Origin: Armatimonadota bacterium
GTDB taxonomy: Bacteria; Armatimonadota; UBA5829; DTJY01
DNA: 64,000 bases
Assembly (NCBI GenBank): GCA_023511795.1
Contig: JAIMAU010000002.1
Span: forward strand, 62,001 to 126,000
Direction: 5' to 3'
In this document: one piece after another, positions 33,683 through 43,141 of the stretch
How positions within the stretch are numbered: the stretch's first letter is position 1
How the letters are laid out: every line of letters starts with the position of its first letter
The notes under the pieces: generated by a model
What the model was told of the DNA's origin: nothing
Database searches by the model: none
What the model saw: the letters and a program-made list of their open reading frames with translations, nothing else
Position numbers and translations under genes: made by a program

Positions 33683-35812
33683 ATGGAGCGAGCAGGCAGG
33701 TCCGCAGCCGGCCCGAAAAAGGAGACTTCTCGCCCCGATCCCAGCTTGGACACAGACGTCCGCTATGCTAAGGGAGTGGGAGAGCGCCTGGCGAAGGTTT
33801 TTAGCAAGCTAGGCATTTTTACGGTTCGAGATCTCCTGACGCATTTCCCCCGCCGCTATGAGGATCGGCGGCATATGCGCCGGATTGCGCAGCTTAAGCC
33901 TGGAGAAACGGCAACGGTCGCTGGAAGAGTGGTTGTTGCTGACAACCTGCGGACTCCTCGAAGCCAGATGCTTTTGACAAAAGTAGCGATCCAGGATGAC
34001 TCCGGAATCGCATACTTAGTTTGGTTCAATCAATGGTATCTGAAAAATAAGTTTGTAAAGCTCCTTGGAAAAAAAATAGTTGTATATGGAACTGCGCAGC
34101 CTGGAATTCACGGCATAGAGATAATAAATCCTGAGTGGGAAGAGGTCGATGAGGGCGTTGACCCTCTCTCATCCAACCGAATAGTGCCAGTCTATCCACT
34201 GACGGAAGGGTTGTATCAGGGTACCGTTAGGAGAATAATCTACCAGGCGTTAGAAAGGTTTTTGCCGAGCGTTCATGACATCCTACCCGAGGAGATTCGC
34301 GAGCGCCGCAGTCTGGTTGGTTTGTCAGAGGCTCTGCTAAACATTCATTTTCCGGAAAGCGAGACGGTGCTCGGGAAGGCGCGATTTAGGTTGGTATATG
34401 AGGAATTCTTTCTGCTTCAGCTTGCATTGGCGCTGAGGAGGCAGAGTTTCACAGCAGGTGAGCCGGGAATCGCATTCCGAGTGACACCTGAGTGTACAAA
34501 GGCGCTCTATGATGTTTTGCCGTTTGAGCTAACTAACGCGCAGAAACGCGTTATTGCCGAGATTGAGCGAGACATGGCAAGTCCAAGGGCGATGAACCGC
34601 CTCCTGCAAGGCGATGTCGGGTCGGGGAAGACGATAGTCGCTGTTGCCGCAATTATGATAGCCGTCCATAACGGCTACCAAGCGGCGCTGATGGCGCCGA
34701 CGGAAATTTTGGCCGAACAGCACTACCTCGTACTGAGGCGGATGCTTGAAGCACTTGGCTTGGATGTTGTTTTGCTGACAGGCAGCCTTCCAGCGAAGGA
34801 AAAGCGCTTGGCTAAGGAAAAAACGGCGTCTGGATTGGCGAATATCGTGATTGGAACGCATGCGCTGATACAGGAAGACGTCGAGTTTGCAAAGCTTGGG
34901 CTGGTGATTGTTGATGAACAGCACCGGTTTGGCGTTCTTCAAAGAGCCGCTCTAAGGCAAAAAGGTTGGAATCCAGACGTGCTGGTAATGACAGCCACGC
35001 CGATTCCGCGGACCTTGGCATTGACGGTGTATGGTGACCTTGATCTTTCGGTTATTGACGAGATGCCGCCGGGGCGGAAACCTATAAAGACTCACTTTAA
35101 GCCAACGAGTGAGCGGCCTAGGGTATATGAAGCTATTAGAAAGCTTGTTGATCAGGGGCGGCAAGTATATATAGTCTGTCCGCTCATAGAGGAATCCGAA
35201 AAACTTCAGGCGAAAGCTGCCACGGAGCTGGCTGAGCACTTGGCTAACGATGTGTTTCCAAACTATAGGCTTGGGCTGCTCCATGGACAGATGAAACCCG
35301 CAGAGAAGGATGAGGTCATGAGCCGTTTTCGGAACGGCGAAATTCAGATTCTCGTCTCGACTACGGTAATTGAGGTCGGTGTAGATGTTCCAAATGCCTG
35401 CGTAATGGTTATAGAAGATGCTGAAAGGTTCGGCATGGCGCAGCTTCACCAATTGAGGGGACGTGTTGGCAGGGGCGAACATCAATCTTTCTGTGTGTTG
35501 ATTGGAGACCCAACGACCGAAGAGGCTAGGCGGCGACTGGAAGTAATTTCAGCTACCAACAATGGATTCCAGATTGCAGAGGAAGACCTGAAAATCAGAG
35601 GGCCAGGAGAGTTTTATGGTACGCGGCAGAGCGGCCTGCCGTCGCTCCGAATTGCGGATGTACTGCAGGATGTTGATATTCTTGAGATGAGCCGCCAGGA
35701 TGCGTTCGAGCTTGTGAAGCGCGATTCCAATCTGACTGCGCCTGAGCACCAGGGACTGAAGCAGGAAGTAATGAGGAGATTTGAGGGCTACGAATTGGTC
35801 TCGGTGAGTTGA
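33683..35812 (+). CDS. recG: ATP-dependent DNA helicase RecG
   Basis: RecG remodels stalled replication forks and branched recombination intermediates. The 709-residue protein has an N-terminal helix-hairpin-like segment (VRYAKGVGERLAKVFSKLGI), the wedge/OB domain (about 60-190) and two RecA-like domains. Walker A is GDVGSGKT, Walker B is VDEQHRFG, motif III is MTATPIPRTLALT, and motif VI is HQLRGRVGRGEHQSFC. The TRG motif region with GPGEFYGTRQSGLPSLRIAD is present near the C-terminus. GAGG precedes the ATG. Full length; recG-coaD order is common. Confidence 0.97.
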   Translation: MERAGRSAAGPKKETSRPDPSLDTDVRYAKGVGERLAKVFSKLGIFTVRDLLTHFPRRYEDRRHMRRIAQLKPGETATVAGRVVVADNLRTPRSQMLLTKVAIQDDSGIAYLVWFNQWYLKNKFVKLLGKKIVVYGTAQPGIHGIEIINPEWEEVDEGVDPLSSNRIVPVYPLTEGLYQGTVRRIIYQALERFLPSVHDILPEEIRERRSLVGLSEALLNIHFPESETVLGKARFRLVYEEFFLLQLALALRRQSFTAGEPGIAFRVTPECTKALYDVLPFELTNAQKRVIAEIERDMASPRAMNRLLQGDVGSGKTIVAVAAIMIAVHNGYQAALMAPTEILAEQHYLVLRRMLEALGLDVVLLTGSLPAKEKRLAKEKTASGLANIVIGTHALIQEDVEFAKLGLVIVDEQHRFGVLQRAALRQKGWNPDVLVMTATPIPRTLALTVYGDLDLSVIDEMPPGRKPIKTHFKPTSERPRVYEAIRKLVDQGRQVYIVCPLIEESEKLQAKAATELAEHLANDVFPNYRLGLLHGQMKPAEKDEVMSRFRNGEIQILVSTTVIEVGVDVPNACVMVIEDAERFGMAQLHQLRGRVGRGEHQSFCVLIGDPTTEEARRRLEVISATNNGFQIAEEDLKIRGPGEFYGTRQSGLPSLRIADVLQDVDILEMSRQDAFELVKRDSNLTAPEHQGLKQEVMRRFEGYELVSVS

Positions 35813-35857
35813 TAAGCTAATCTCGTTCGATGATGTTAGAGGATGGGTTGGAATAAC

Positions 35858-36358
35858 ATGATAAGAGCCGTATATCCCGGAAGCTTTGATCCGGTAACAA
35901 ATGGCCATATGGATATAATAAAGCGCGCGGCAAGCCTATTTGACGAGCTGATAGTTGCGGTCGCACCGAATATCGGAAAAAAGCCTCTTTTTGATGTAGT
36001 AGAGCGCGTTGAGATGCTCCGAGAAGTATGCCGTAGTTTACCGAATGTAAGGGTAGACTCGTTCACAGGTCTTTTGGTTCGATATGCCAAAGCCCAAGGT
36101 GCTACGGTAATCGTGAAGGGTTTGAGAGCGCTTTCGGATTTCGAGTTTGAGTTTGAAATGGCTTTGATGAATCGCCGCCTCGACTCGGGCATCGAGACAG
36201 TTTTCATGATGACAAACGCAGAATATTCATATCTTAGTTCTAGCATTGTAAGGGAGGTAGCTAGCTTCGGCGGCTCTGTGAAGGGCTTGGTTCCAGAGAT
36301 AGTCGAGAAGCGCCTGATTTCTAAATTCAAAGTAGGAGGTTCGGAGGCAGAAGGTTAG
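35858..36358 (+). CDS. coaD: Phosphopantetheine adenylyltransferase
   Basis: Penultimate step of coenzyme A synthesis. The 166-residue nucleotidyltransferase has [16 protein letters not shown] with the (T/H)xGH motif, [20 protein letters not shown] and the ATP-site segment [16 protein letters not shown]. Two ATGs are possible: 35843 and 35858. The second gives [12 protein letters not shown], the usual family N-terminus, so it is preferred, although no strong ribosome site precedes either. It follows recG by 45 bp. Confidence 0.95.
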   Translation: MIRAVYPGSFDPVTNGHMDIIKRAASLFDELIVAVAPNIGKKPLFDVVERVEMLREVCRSLPNVRVDSFTGLLVRYAKAQGATVIVKGLRALSDFEFEFEMALMNRRLDSGIETVFMMTNAEYSYLSSSIVREVASFGGSVKGLVPEIVEKRLISKFKVGGSEAEG

Positions 36359-36490
36359 ATTACCAAGGTGCTTTTTACCATTCGAGGGCACTTCTGGATG
36401 ACCAACCGCAAACCGGGAACTTGGATGCCTTGGTTTTACAGTTTAGACTTCCTAACAGCAAGGGGGGCGATTTAGATAGACACCTTCGAA

Positions 36491-36970
36491 TTGTTGGACA
36501 AGCTAGAGGATCTTGTTGAGAACAGTAGGCAATGGTTTAACAAAGCATTCGTCAACGTGGATGATTTCGACGACTTGCTCAAGCGGATTCGTGCTTCGCT
36601 TCCGGAGGATATGAAGTCGGCTTCCAGAATAGTGCGCGACGCCGAGCACATTATTAATGATGCTAAGGAACAAGCGGCGCAAATTATCGACGAGGCTAGG
36701 GCTGAGAGGGAAAAAATCCTTGAGGAAGCGAGAGCCGAAGCTGCGCGGCTTGTTGACCAAAGTGAAATCAAGCGACTTGCTACAGCTCAAGCTAAAGAAA
36801 TCATTGCTAGCGCCGAGGAAACTGCTCGAGCCACTAAGTCTGGAGCAGATGAGTATGCACGTGAAGTGCTAACGGACTTGGAAAATTTTGTAGGAAAGGT
36901 AATGGGCACAATTCAGCGGGGGCGCGAAAAACTGGAAAACAAAGTAGCTGAGGAAAGTAAAAATGAATAG
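36491..36970 (+). CDS. Coiled-coil ATPase-like protein of the coaD-pta neighbourhood
   Basis: The 159-residue protein is almost entirely helical with heptad character. The N-terminal segment LEDLVENSRQWFNKAFVNVD and RIRASLPEDMKSASRIVRDAE match the short proteins often annotated ATPase or ATP synthase b-like next to coaD in Bacillota. The middle (INDAKEQAAQIIDEARAERE) is a long amphipathic coiled coil like that of F0 subunit b or DivIVA. No nucleotide motif is visible. It starts at TTG 36491; the only Shine-Dalgarno candidate, AAGGGGGG, is about 20 bases away, so the start is uncertain. It overlaps pta by 8 bp. Function unknown. Confidence 0.75.
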   Translation: MLDKLEDLVENSRQWFNKAFVNVDDFDDLLKRIRASLPEDMKSASRIVRDAEHIINDAKEQAAQIIDEARAEREKILEEARAEAARLVDQSEIKRLATAQAKEIIASAEETARATKSGADEYAREVLTDLENFVGKVMGTIQRGREKLENKVAEESKNE

Positions 36971-37958
36971 CATAATGGATGTCGTATATAAACGCGCTCG
37001 AGAAGCAAAGAAGAGGATTGTGCTACCTGAGGGTACTGACCCGCGGGTTGTCAAGGCTGCAGCTGAAGTTCGAGCACAAGGTTTGGCCATCCCTATTATT
37101 CTTGGGCCGCCTGATACCGTGCGCCAGCTTGCAAAAGAACAGGGCGTCGACATCTCGGGCATAGAAATTATTGACCCTGCTACGTCCCCAAAGCGAGAGC
37201 AATATGCACAACTGCTTTGCGAACTTAGGAAGGCCAAGGGGGTAACGCAAGAGCAGGCATTTGAGATGGCTGGTGACATCCTATACTACGGCGTTTTGAT
37301 GGTGAAGGCTGGCGATGCAGATGGCGAGGTGTCAGGTGCTACTCATTCAACAGCTGATACTGTGCGGCCAGCTTTGCAGGTGCTTAAGAGTGCTCCGGGC
37401 GTAAGTTTGGTTTCGTCATTTTTTGTTATGATTGTACCTGACACGAGCTATGGTGAAAAAGGTTTGTTTATTTATGCTGACTCCGGCCTTGTGGTAAATC
37501 CCAACGCAGATGAGCTTGCCGAGATTGCCGTCAGTAGCGGAAGGACTATGCGGCAACTTTTCGATGTAGAGCCACGCGTTGCTCTGTTGTCATTCTCAAC
37601 TAAAGGTAGTGCAAAAGGCCCATTAGTTGATAAAGTTGTCGAAGCAACGCGCCTTGCGCAGAGAAAAGCACCGGATATGCTAATTGACGGTGAGCTCCAG
37701 GCGGATGCTGCCATAGTACCTTGGGTTGCGGAAAAAAAGGCTCCGGGCAGTCCGGTGGCGGGGCGTGCTAATGTGCTTATATTCCCGGACTTGCAAGCCG
37801 GAAACATAGCTTATAAACTTACGGAGCGACTTGCACATGCAAGGGCTTTTGGGCCCATTCTGCAAGGGTTATCCAAGCCAGTAAATGACCTCTCTCGGGG
37901 ATGTGACTGGGAATCGATAGTGAATGTGGTAGCAATTACCGCAGCACAAGCGGCTTAA
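36963..37958 (+). CDS. pta: Phosphate acetyltransferase
   Basis: Converts acetyl-CoA and phosphate to acetyl-phosphate. The 331-residue protein is the short catalytic PTA_PTB domain without the extra N-terminal part of the E. coli type. Motifs include RIVLPEGTDPRVVKAA, KAGDADGEVSGATHSTADTV, SFFVMIVPD, LSFSTKGSAKGPLVDKVVEA, GELQADAA and FPDLQAGNIAYKL. GAGGAAAG precedes ATG 36963. With ackA 17 bp downstream it forms the acetate/ATP module, and acetyl-phosphate can also feed signalling. Confidence 0.96.
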   Translation: MNSIMDVVYKRAREAKKRIVLPEGTDPRVVKAAAEVRAQGLAIPIILGPPDTVRQLAKEQGVDISGIEIIDPATSPKREQYAQLLCELRKAKGVTQEQAFEMAGDILYYGVLMVKAGDADGEVSGATHSTADTVRPALQVLKSAPGVSLVSSFFVMIVPDTSYGEKGLFIYADSGLVVNPNADELAEIAVSSGRTMRQLFDVEPRVALLSFSTKGSAKGPLVDKVVEATRLAQRKAPDMLIDGELQADAAIVPWVAEKKAPGSPVAGRANVLIFPDLQAGNIAYKLTERLAHARAFGPILQGLSKPVNDLSRGCDWESIVNVVAITAAQAA

Positions 37959-37975
37959 TCGAAGGAAGAAGAGAA

Positions 37976-39208
37976 ATGTTGGTACTAGTGGTAAACGCTG
38001 GAAGTTCGTCATTAAAATACCAGCTTATAGATATGTCGAACGAAAAGGTAATGGCTAAGGGTATTGTTGAGCGCATTGGTGAGTCAGGTGCGAATGGTGC
38101 GGAACTTACTCACGAGGCTTTTGGAAAGAAAAGGCTAAAGGTCAAAGCCAATATTGCCGACCATATGCAAGCCATGCGCCTGGTTTTTGATACCCTTATT
38201 AACGAAGAGACAGGGTCGATTAAAGACATTTCAGAGATTTCCGCTATTGGTCATAGGGTTGTTCATGGCGGTGAAACTTTCTTCGACTCTGTTATAATCG
38301 ACGACAAAGTTGTGGATACAATCGCGCGCCTGACCCAGCTAGCACCATTGCACAATCCGCCAAACTTAATGGGTATCGAAGCCGCGATGCGAATAATGCC
38401 AAATGTGCCACATGTTGCAGTCTTTGATACGGCATTTCACCACACACTTCCTCGGCATGCGTACATTTATGCCCTGCCGTATGAGTTTTACCAGAAACAC
38501 GGTGTCAGACGATATGGTTTCCACGGCACATCACACAAGTATGTATCCTCTAGAGCTATAAAGATGCTAATGGCACAAGGAAAGGATAAGGAGTCGCTTA
38601 AAATAATAACCTGTCACCTAGGAAACGGCGCGAGCATGGCGGCAGTTGTGGGCGGTAAATCCATTGATACGAGCATGGGACTTACGCCGGTCGAAGGTTT
38701 GGTGATGGGAACAAGATGTGGAGATATTGATCCGGCGATAATTCCTTTCCTCCAGAAGGAGCTTGGCTACAGTGCTGATGATATTGATAATATCATTAAC
38801 AAAAAGAGCGGCTTACTAGGAATTTCTGGCATAAGCAACGATATGCGAGATATTGTTGCTGAGGCGGAAGCAGGCCACAAGCGCTCACAGTTGGCACTCG
38901 ACATATTTTGTTATAGAATTCGTAAATATATCGGTGCTTATGTAGCGGCAATGGGCGGGCTAGACGCGATTGTGTTCACAGCTGGCATTGGTGAACACTC
39001 GCCGACTGTCCGTGCTCGAATTTGCGAGGGCCTTGAATTCTTTGGCATCGAACTTGATGCAGAAAAGAACGCTGTGTGTCAGGGCGAGTGTGATATAAGC
39101 AAGGAGACAGCCAGGACACGGGTGCTTGTCATTCCAACAAATGAAGAGATTGCTATTGCGCGGGAAACGGTCCGCATCATTACCGGTGAAAGTGAGAATT
39201 CAACATAG
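37976..39208 (+). CDS. ackA: Acetate kinase
   Basis: Makes ATP and acetate from acetyl-phosphate. The 410-residue protein starts VLVVNAGSSSLKYQLIDM, the phosphate-binding N-terminal signature, and has GHRVVHGGE, VAVFDTAFHHTLP, RYGFHGTSHKYV, CHLGNGASMAAV, TGLTPVEG-like DTSMGLTPVEGLVMGTRCGD and FTAGIGEHSP. GGAAGAAGAG precedes the ATG. It directly follows pta and its stop abuts the yceD start. Confidence 0.97.
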   Translation: MLVLVVNAGSSSLKYQLIDMSNEKVMAKGIVERIGESGANGAELTHEAFGKKRLKVKANIADHMQAMRLVFDTLINEETGSIKDISEISAIGHRVVHGGETFFDSVIIDDKVVDTIARLTQLAPLHNPPNLMGIEAAMRIMPNVPHVAVFDTAFHHTLPRHAYIYALPYEFYQKHGVRRYGFHGTSHKYVSSRAIKMLMAQGKDKESLKIITCHLGNGASMAAVVGGKSIDTSMGLTPVEGLVMGTRCGDIDPAIIPFLQKELGYSADDIDNIINKKSGLLGISGISNDMRDIVAEAEAGHKRSQLALDIFCYRIRKYIGAYVAAMGGLDAIVFTAGIGEHSPTVRARICEGLEFFGIELDAEKNAVCQGECDISKETARTRVLVIPTNEEIAIARETVRIITGESENST

Positions 39209-39742
39209 ATGAAACTTGACCTTTCAGAAATTGTACGAACCCCTGGAATGCAGGTGAGGCAGAAAATCGATGAGCCTTTTCATCCTGCTGAGTTTGGTTT
39301 CGACTGCATCTCGCCTATTACAGGGAGCATAGAGTTTACCAATACTGGCGATGTTTTGCTTGCTAGAGGTAAGGTTGGCGCAAGTATTAGGTTGCAATGC
39401 AGCCGTTGCGTGGTAGACTTTGTTGTCATGCTTACCGCAAACATCGAGGAGCAGTTTAGGTTGGTGCATATGGGCGACCAAATCATGGCGATGCCTTTGG
39501 ATGAGGAAGATATGGTAGGTGGGCTTCTTAGCAACAATATATTAGATGTGGAGGAACTCATCAGGCAGAGCCTGTTGACCGAGGTCCCTATCCAACCGCT
39601 ATGCAAACCGGACTGCAAGGGATTGTGCCCGATTTGCGGCCAAAACCTAAGTGAAGGCCAGTGCTCTTGTCATCAGGAAATGTATAATTCGGCTTTCCAA
39701 GCGCTGGCAATTTTGCTAGAAGACGAAGAAGCTGAAGACTGA
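39209..39742 (+). CDS. yceD: DUF177 (YceD) family protein
   Basis: The 177-residue protein belongs to the DUF177/YceD family, which nearly always precedes rpmF and is thought to help 23S rRNA or large-subunit biogenesis. It has LQCSRCVVDFVVMLTANIEEQF and LDVEELIRQSLLTEVPIQPLC, then a C-terminal zinc-ribbon-like cysteine set: CKPDCKGLCPICGQNLSEGQ. ATG 39209 abuts the ackA stop, so translation is probably coupled. The Cys pattern is typical for the family. Confidence 0.92.
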   Translation: MKLDLSEIVRTPGMQVRQKIDEPFHPAEFGFDCISPITGSIEFTNTGDVLLARGKVGASIRLQCSRCVVDFVVMLTANIEEQFRLVHMGDQIMAMPLDEEDMVGGLLSNNILDVEELIRQSLLTEVPIQPLCKPDCKGLCPICGQNLSEGQCSCHQEMYNSAFQALAILLEDEEAED

Positions 39743-39779
39743 TCACGCTGTGCGTGTGGTTTGAAAGAGGTGAAAACGA

Positions 39780-39974
39780 TTGGCACTTCCTAAGAGGAGA
39801 CATTCCAAGACCCGACAAGCAAAGCGAAGAACTCATTGGAAGCTGAGTGTTCCGACTGTGGTGGATTGTCCGCGGTGCCATGCGCCGCGTTTACCGCACC
39901 ATGTATGCCCAAGCTGTGGGTTCTACAATGGAAGACTAGTGCTGGAAGTAAAGGAAAAAGAAAAGAAGGAATAG
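39780..39974 (+). CDS. rpmF: 50S ribosomal protein L32 (zinc form)
   Basis: The 64-residue product starts at TTG 39780, seven bases after GAGGTG. It reads ALPKRRHSKTRQAKRRTHWK and has the four-Cys zinc ribbon CPRC/CPSC (CPRCHAPRLPHHVCPSCG), so it is the C+ paralogue that binds zinc. The tail is Lys/Glu rich (VKEKEKKE). yceD-rpmF-plsX is a classic order that links ribosome and lipid genes. Confidence 0.96.
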   Translation: MALPKRRHSKTRQAKRRTHWKLSVPTVVDCPRCHAPRLPHHVCPSCGFYNGRLVLEVKEKEKKE

Positions 39975-39995
39975 CAAGGAGCGGACAAGCCCTCT

Positions 39996-41105
39996 ATGAA
40001 GATAGCAGTTGATGCTATGGGTGGCGACTATGCACCAGCCCAAGTAGTGGAGGGAGCGGTTGAGGCAGCCAGCGTCGACCACATTCCAGTTATACTGGTG
40101 GGTGATGAGAAAGCCATTAAGCAGGAGCTGGCAAGGTATCCAACCAACTCGAGGGTCGAGATACGCCACGCTTCCGAAGTAGTAGGGATGGATGAGTATC
40201 CAGCGACTGCCATTCGTCGGAAGGTAGACTCTTCCATTGTTGTTGCTGCCAACCTAGTTCTTGCGGGTGAAGCACAAGCCATAGTAAGCGTCGGAAATAC
40301 TGGTGCGGCTATGGCTGTTGCTTTACTTAAGTTTGGGAGGATACAAGGCATTGACCGTCCAGCTATTTGTGTCCTTTTGCCGACAATAAATGGCAAAGCT
40401 ATACTAATCGATGCTGGGGCCAATGTTGACTGCTCCGTTGAAAACTTAATTCAATTTGCAATTATGGGCAAGGAGTACGCCGAGCAGGTTTTGAAACTTC
40501 CTAATCCACGAATTGGTTTGTTGAGCATTGGTGAGGAACCCACAAAAGGCAATGAGGTCACTAAAGCTACGAATGCACGCCTTAGAGCGACAGCTGGGCT
40601 GAACTTTATTGGCAATGTCGAGGGGAAGGATATATTTCGTGGTGTTGCCGACGTAGTCGTTTGCGATGGATTTGATGGCAACATGGTTCTGAAGGTTAGC
40701 GAGGGTATGGCAGAGTTTGTTCTTACTTCCCTTAAGCAGGAGATTGAACGTGGTATCGTTTCCAAGATAGGAGCTCTACTTGCAATGCCAGCCCTCAAGC
40801 GAGCCAAATCCAAGCTTGACTATGCCGAGTATGGCGGCGCGCCTCTACTTGGCGTAAATGGCGTGTGTGTTATCGGTCATGGGAGGTCGAACGGGCGGGC
40901 TATCCGAAACGCGATACGGGCAGCTGCAAAAGCCGTTGAAAATAATGTAGTTGGGTGCATTAGTACAGCACTACAGCAAAGAGGTCTTGCGCGCAGAGGA
41001 GATGATCAGTCTGGTGCAAGAATACAACATTGCGAGCAAGCCGAATTTTGTGCTGAGGAGACAGCCTTGCCAAACCAACCTCCCAACGTGAGGGACAATT
41101 ATTAG
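39996..41105 (+). CDS. plsX: Phosphate acyltransferase PlsX
   Basis: Makes acyl-phosphate from acyl-ACP for phosphatidate synthesis with PlsY. The 369-residue protein starts MKIAVDAMGGDYAPAQVVEG and has SVGNTGAAMAVALLKFGRI, ILIDAGANVDC, LLSIGEEPTKGN, ADVVVCDGFDGNMVLK and APLLGVNGVCVIGHGRS. The last 35 residues are an unrecognised extension beyond the usual family end near AAKAVENNVV. It is the first lipid gene of the fab cluster, 21 bp after rpmF, with 13 bp to fabH. Confidence 0.96.
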   Translation: MKIAVDAMGGDYAPAQVVEGAVEAASVDHIPVILVGDEKAIKQELARYPTNSRVEIRHASEVVGMDEYPATAIRRKVDSSIVVAANLVLAGEAQAIVSVGNTGAAMAVALLKFGRIQGIDRPAICVLLPTINGKAILIDAGANVDCSVENLIQFAIMGKEYAEQVLKLPNPRIGLLSIGEEPTKGNEVTKATNARLRATAGLNFIGNVEGKDIFRGVADVVVCDGFDGNMVLKVSEGMAEFVLTSLKQEIERGIVSKIGALLAMPALKRAKSKLDYAEYGGAPLLGVNGVCVIGHGRSNGRAIRNAIRAAAKAVENNVVGCISTALQQRGLARRGDDQSGARIQHCEQAEFCAEETALPNQPPNVRDNY

Positions 41106-41118
41106 AAGAGGAGAGCAC

Positions 41119-42132
41119 ATGGCGCATAAATCACGACGCGCGGGGATAGTGGGAATAGGGTCATTTGCTCCGCAGAAAGTTCTCACCAATGCCGATTTGG
41201 AGAAGATTGTAGATACGACGAACGAATGGATTGTCACAAGGTCGGGAATTCGTGAAAGGCGCATAGTTGAAAATGGAATGGCGGCCTCCGACCTTGCAGT
41301 TGAAGCCGCGAAGAAAGCATTATCGACTGCATCACTGCAAGCAGAAAAGCTTGATTTAATAATCTGCGCCACAATAACCGGTGATTATCCCTTCCCAGCA
41401 ACCTCTTGTCTGATTCAGGACAGAATAGGAGCCAAGAATGCCGCCGCCTTTGACCTTCAAGCTGGCTGTTCTGGGTGGGTTTATTCTCTTTCAACCGCAG
41501 CCCAATTCATCGAGACAGGCGCATATGAAAAAATCCTGGTTGTGGGCGTAGATGTTCTTTCCAGCTTTACAGATTGGACCGATCGTTCTACCTGTGTCCT
41601 CTTTGGTGATGCTGCTGGTGCGGCTGTGGTTGCACCTGTGGAACCTGATATGGGTTTGCTGTCTTTTTGTCTCGGTGCGGATGGATCTGGCGGCGACCTG
41701 CTGAAAATTCCCGCAGGAGGGTCAAAGAATCCTCCGAGCGAAGAAACAATACTCGGCCGCCAACATTACATTAAGATGGAAGGCAGAGAAGTTTTCAAGT
41801 TCGCCGTCAGAATAATGGGTGAAGCCTCGCTAGCGGCATTGGCGTCTTCTGGCTTGACGCCGGAAGATGTTAGCCTCTTCGTTCCGCACCAAGCAAATAT
41901 TCGCATAATTGAAGCGGCGGCGGAGCGATTGAACCTTCCGCCTGAGAAGGTTTTCGTTAATGTTCAGAGCTATGGAAACACATCGGCAGCGTCGATACCG
42001 CTGGCTTTAGACGAAGCATATCAGTTGGGACGCCTCAAATATGGCGATGTAGTTGTAGTAGTAGGATTCGGCGCAGGGCTAACATGGGCGTCCGGTGTAA
42101 TAAAGTGGACAATGCCATATTTGAAAGAATAG
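41119..42132 (+). CDS. fabH: Beta-ketoacyl-ACP synthase III
   Basis: Condenses acetyl-CoA with malonyl-ACP to start fatty-acid synthesis. The 337-residue protein has the triad: Cys in FDLQAGCSGWVY (about 120), His in VPHQANIRII (about 255) and Asn in SYGNTSAASIP (about 285). GIRERRIVENG and FGDAAGAAVVAP are also typical. GAGGAG precedes ATG 41119. The specificity for acetyl versus branched primers cannot be read from the sequence. Confidence 0.97.
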   Translation: MAHKSRRAGIVGIGSFAPQKVLTNADLEKIVDTTNEWIVTRSGIRERRIVENGMAASDLAVEAAKKALSTASLQAEKLDLIICATITGDYPFPATSCLIQDRIGAKNAAAFDLQAGCSGWVYSLSTAAQFIETGAYEKILVVGVDVLSSFTDWTDRSTCVLFGDAAGAAVVAPVEPDMGLLSFCLGADGSGGDLLKIPAGGSKNPPSEETILGRQHYIKMEGREVFKFAVRIMGEASLAALASSGLTPEDVSLFVPHQANIRIIEAAAERLNLPPEKVFVNVQSYGNTSAASIPLALDEAYQLGRLKYGDVVVVVGFGAGLTWASGVIKWTMPYLKE

Positions 42133-42145
42133 GAAGCGAGCTTCT

Positions 42146-43111
42146 ATGTTAACCCAAAGCATGAAGAAAATTGCTTTCGTATTCCCAGGCCAGGGTTCGC
42201 AGCATGTTGGCATGGGAAAAGACCTTTATGAAGGATTTCCGGAGGTTCGGGAGATTTATGAAAATGCCGACCGTATTTTAGGGTTCAATCTCAGCCAGCT
42301 CTGCTTTTTGGGGCCTGATGACGAACTTCGTCTCACGTCTAACACACAGCCAGCCATCTTCACAACCAGCATAGCCATTCTTCGTCTTATAGAGAAGCAT
42401 GGCATTCGGCCTGATGTAGTCGCCGGCCACAGCATCGGCGAGTATGCTGCCATAGTAGCGGCCGGGGCATTGTCATTCGAAGATGCATTGCGCCTAGTTC
42501 GCAAGAGGGGAGAGCTGATGCAAGAAGCTGGCTTGAAGCAGCCAGGTACTATGGCGGCTATTATTGGCCTTGATGCAAATGAGGTGGCTGGGATTTGCAG
42601 TCGCGCGAGCAGTGCAGGCATCATTGATGTTGCCAACTACAACTCGCCAGGCCAAATTGTTATTTCAGGCGAAACCAAAGCGGTTGAGCTAGCCCTAGAA
42701 TACGCCCGCGCAGCTGGCGCACGGAAGGTCGTTCCACTGAATGTTAGCGGAGCGTTTCACTCGCGGCTTATGAGTCCTGCCGCAAGGGCATTGGCTGAAG
42801 AGTTGAAGAAAACTGCTCTAAAAGATGCTAGGGTTCCTATAATTGCGAACTTTACGGGGGACTTTGTTCACAAGAGTGATGAAATTAGAGATACCCTAGC
42901 GCAGCAAATTATTGGAAGCGTTCGTTGGGAAGAAACTATTCGACGTATGGAGGCCGACGGCGTTGAAATGTATGTAGAGATAGGGCCAGGTAAGGTGCTC
43001 GCTGGTCTTATCAAGCGAACTGTTAGCTCGGCTGAGGTGCATAGTGTTGGCGATATGTTATCTCTTAATGAATTTATGAGTAAATTGGGAAATAAGGTTG
43101 AGCAAAATTAA
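42146..43111 (+). CDS. fabD: Malonyl-CoA:ACP transacylase
   Basis: Loads malonate onto ACP. The 321-residue protein has FVFPGQGSQHVGMGKDLYEG, the nucleophile elbow GHSIGEYAA (Ser about 97), and NVSGAFHSRLMSPAA with the catalytic His. A second ATG at 42161 is a possible start. It follows fabH by 13 bp and precedes fabG by 30 bp in the same cluster. Confidence 0.96.
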   Translation: MLTQSMKKIAFVFPGQGSQHVGMGKDLYEGFPEVREIYENADRILGFNLSQLCFLGPDDELRLTSNTQPAIFTTSIAILRLIEKHGIRPDVVAGHSIGEYAAIVAAGALSFEDALRLVRKRGELMQEAGLKQPGTMAAIIGLDANEVAGICSRASSAGIIDVANYNSPGQIVISGETKAVELALEYARAAGARKVVPLNVSGAFHSRLMSPAARALAEELKKTALKDARVPIIANFTGDFVHKSDEIRDTLAQQIIGSVRWEETIRRMEADGVEMYVEIGPGKVLAGLIKRTVSSAEVHSVGDMLSLNEFMSKLGNKVEQN

Positions 43112-43141
43112 AAGAAAAGCAATAGAGGGGGATCAATCATC

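Noticed and set aside
36421-36449. Promoter-like TTGGAT-17-TAGACT before the coiled-coil gene
   Set aside because: Only three of six and four of six matches; too weak to claim, although the coaD-to-TTG gap of 132 bp could hold one.
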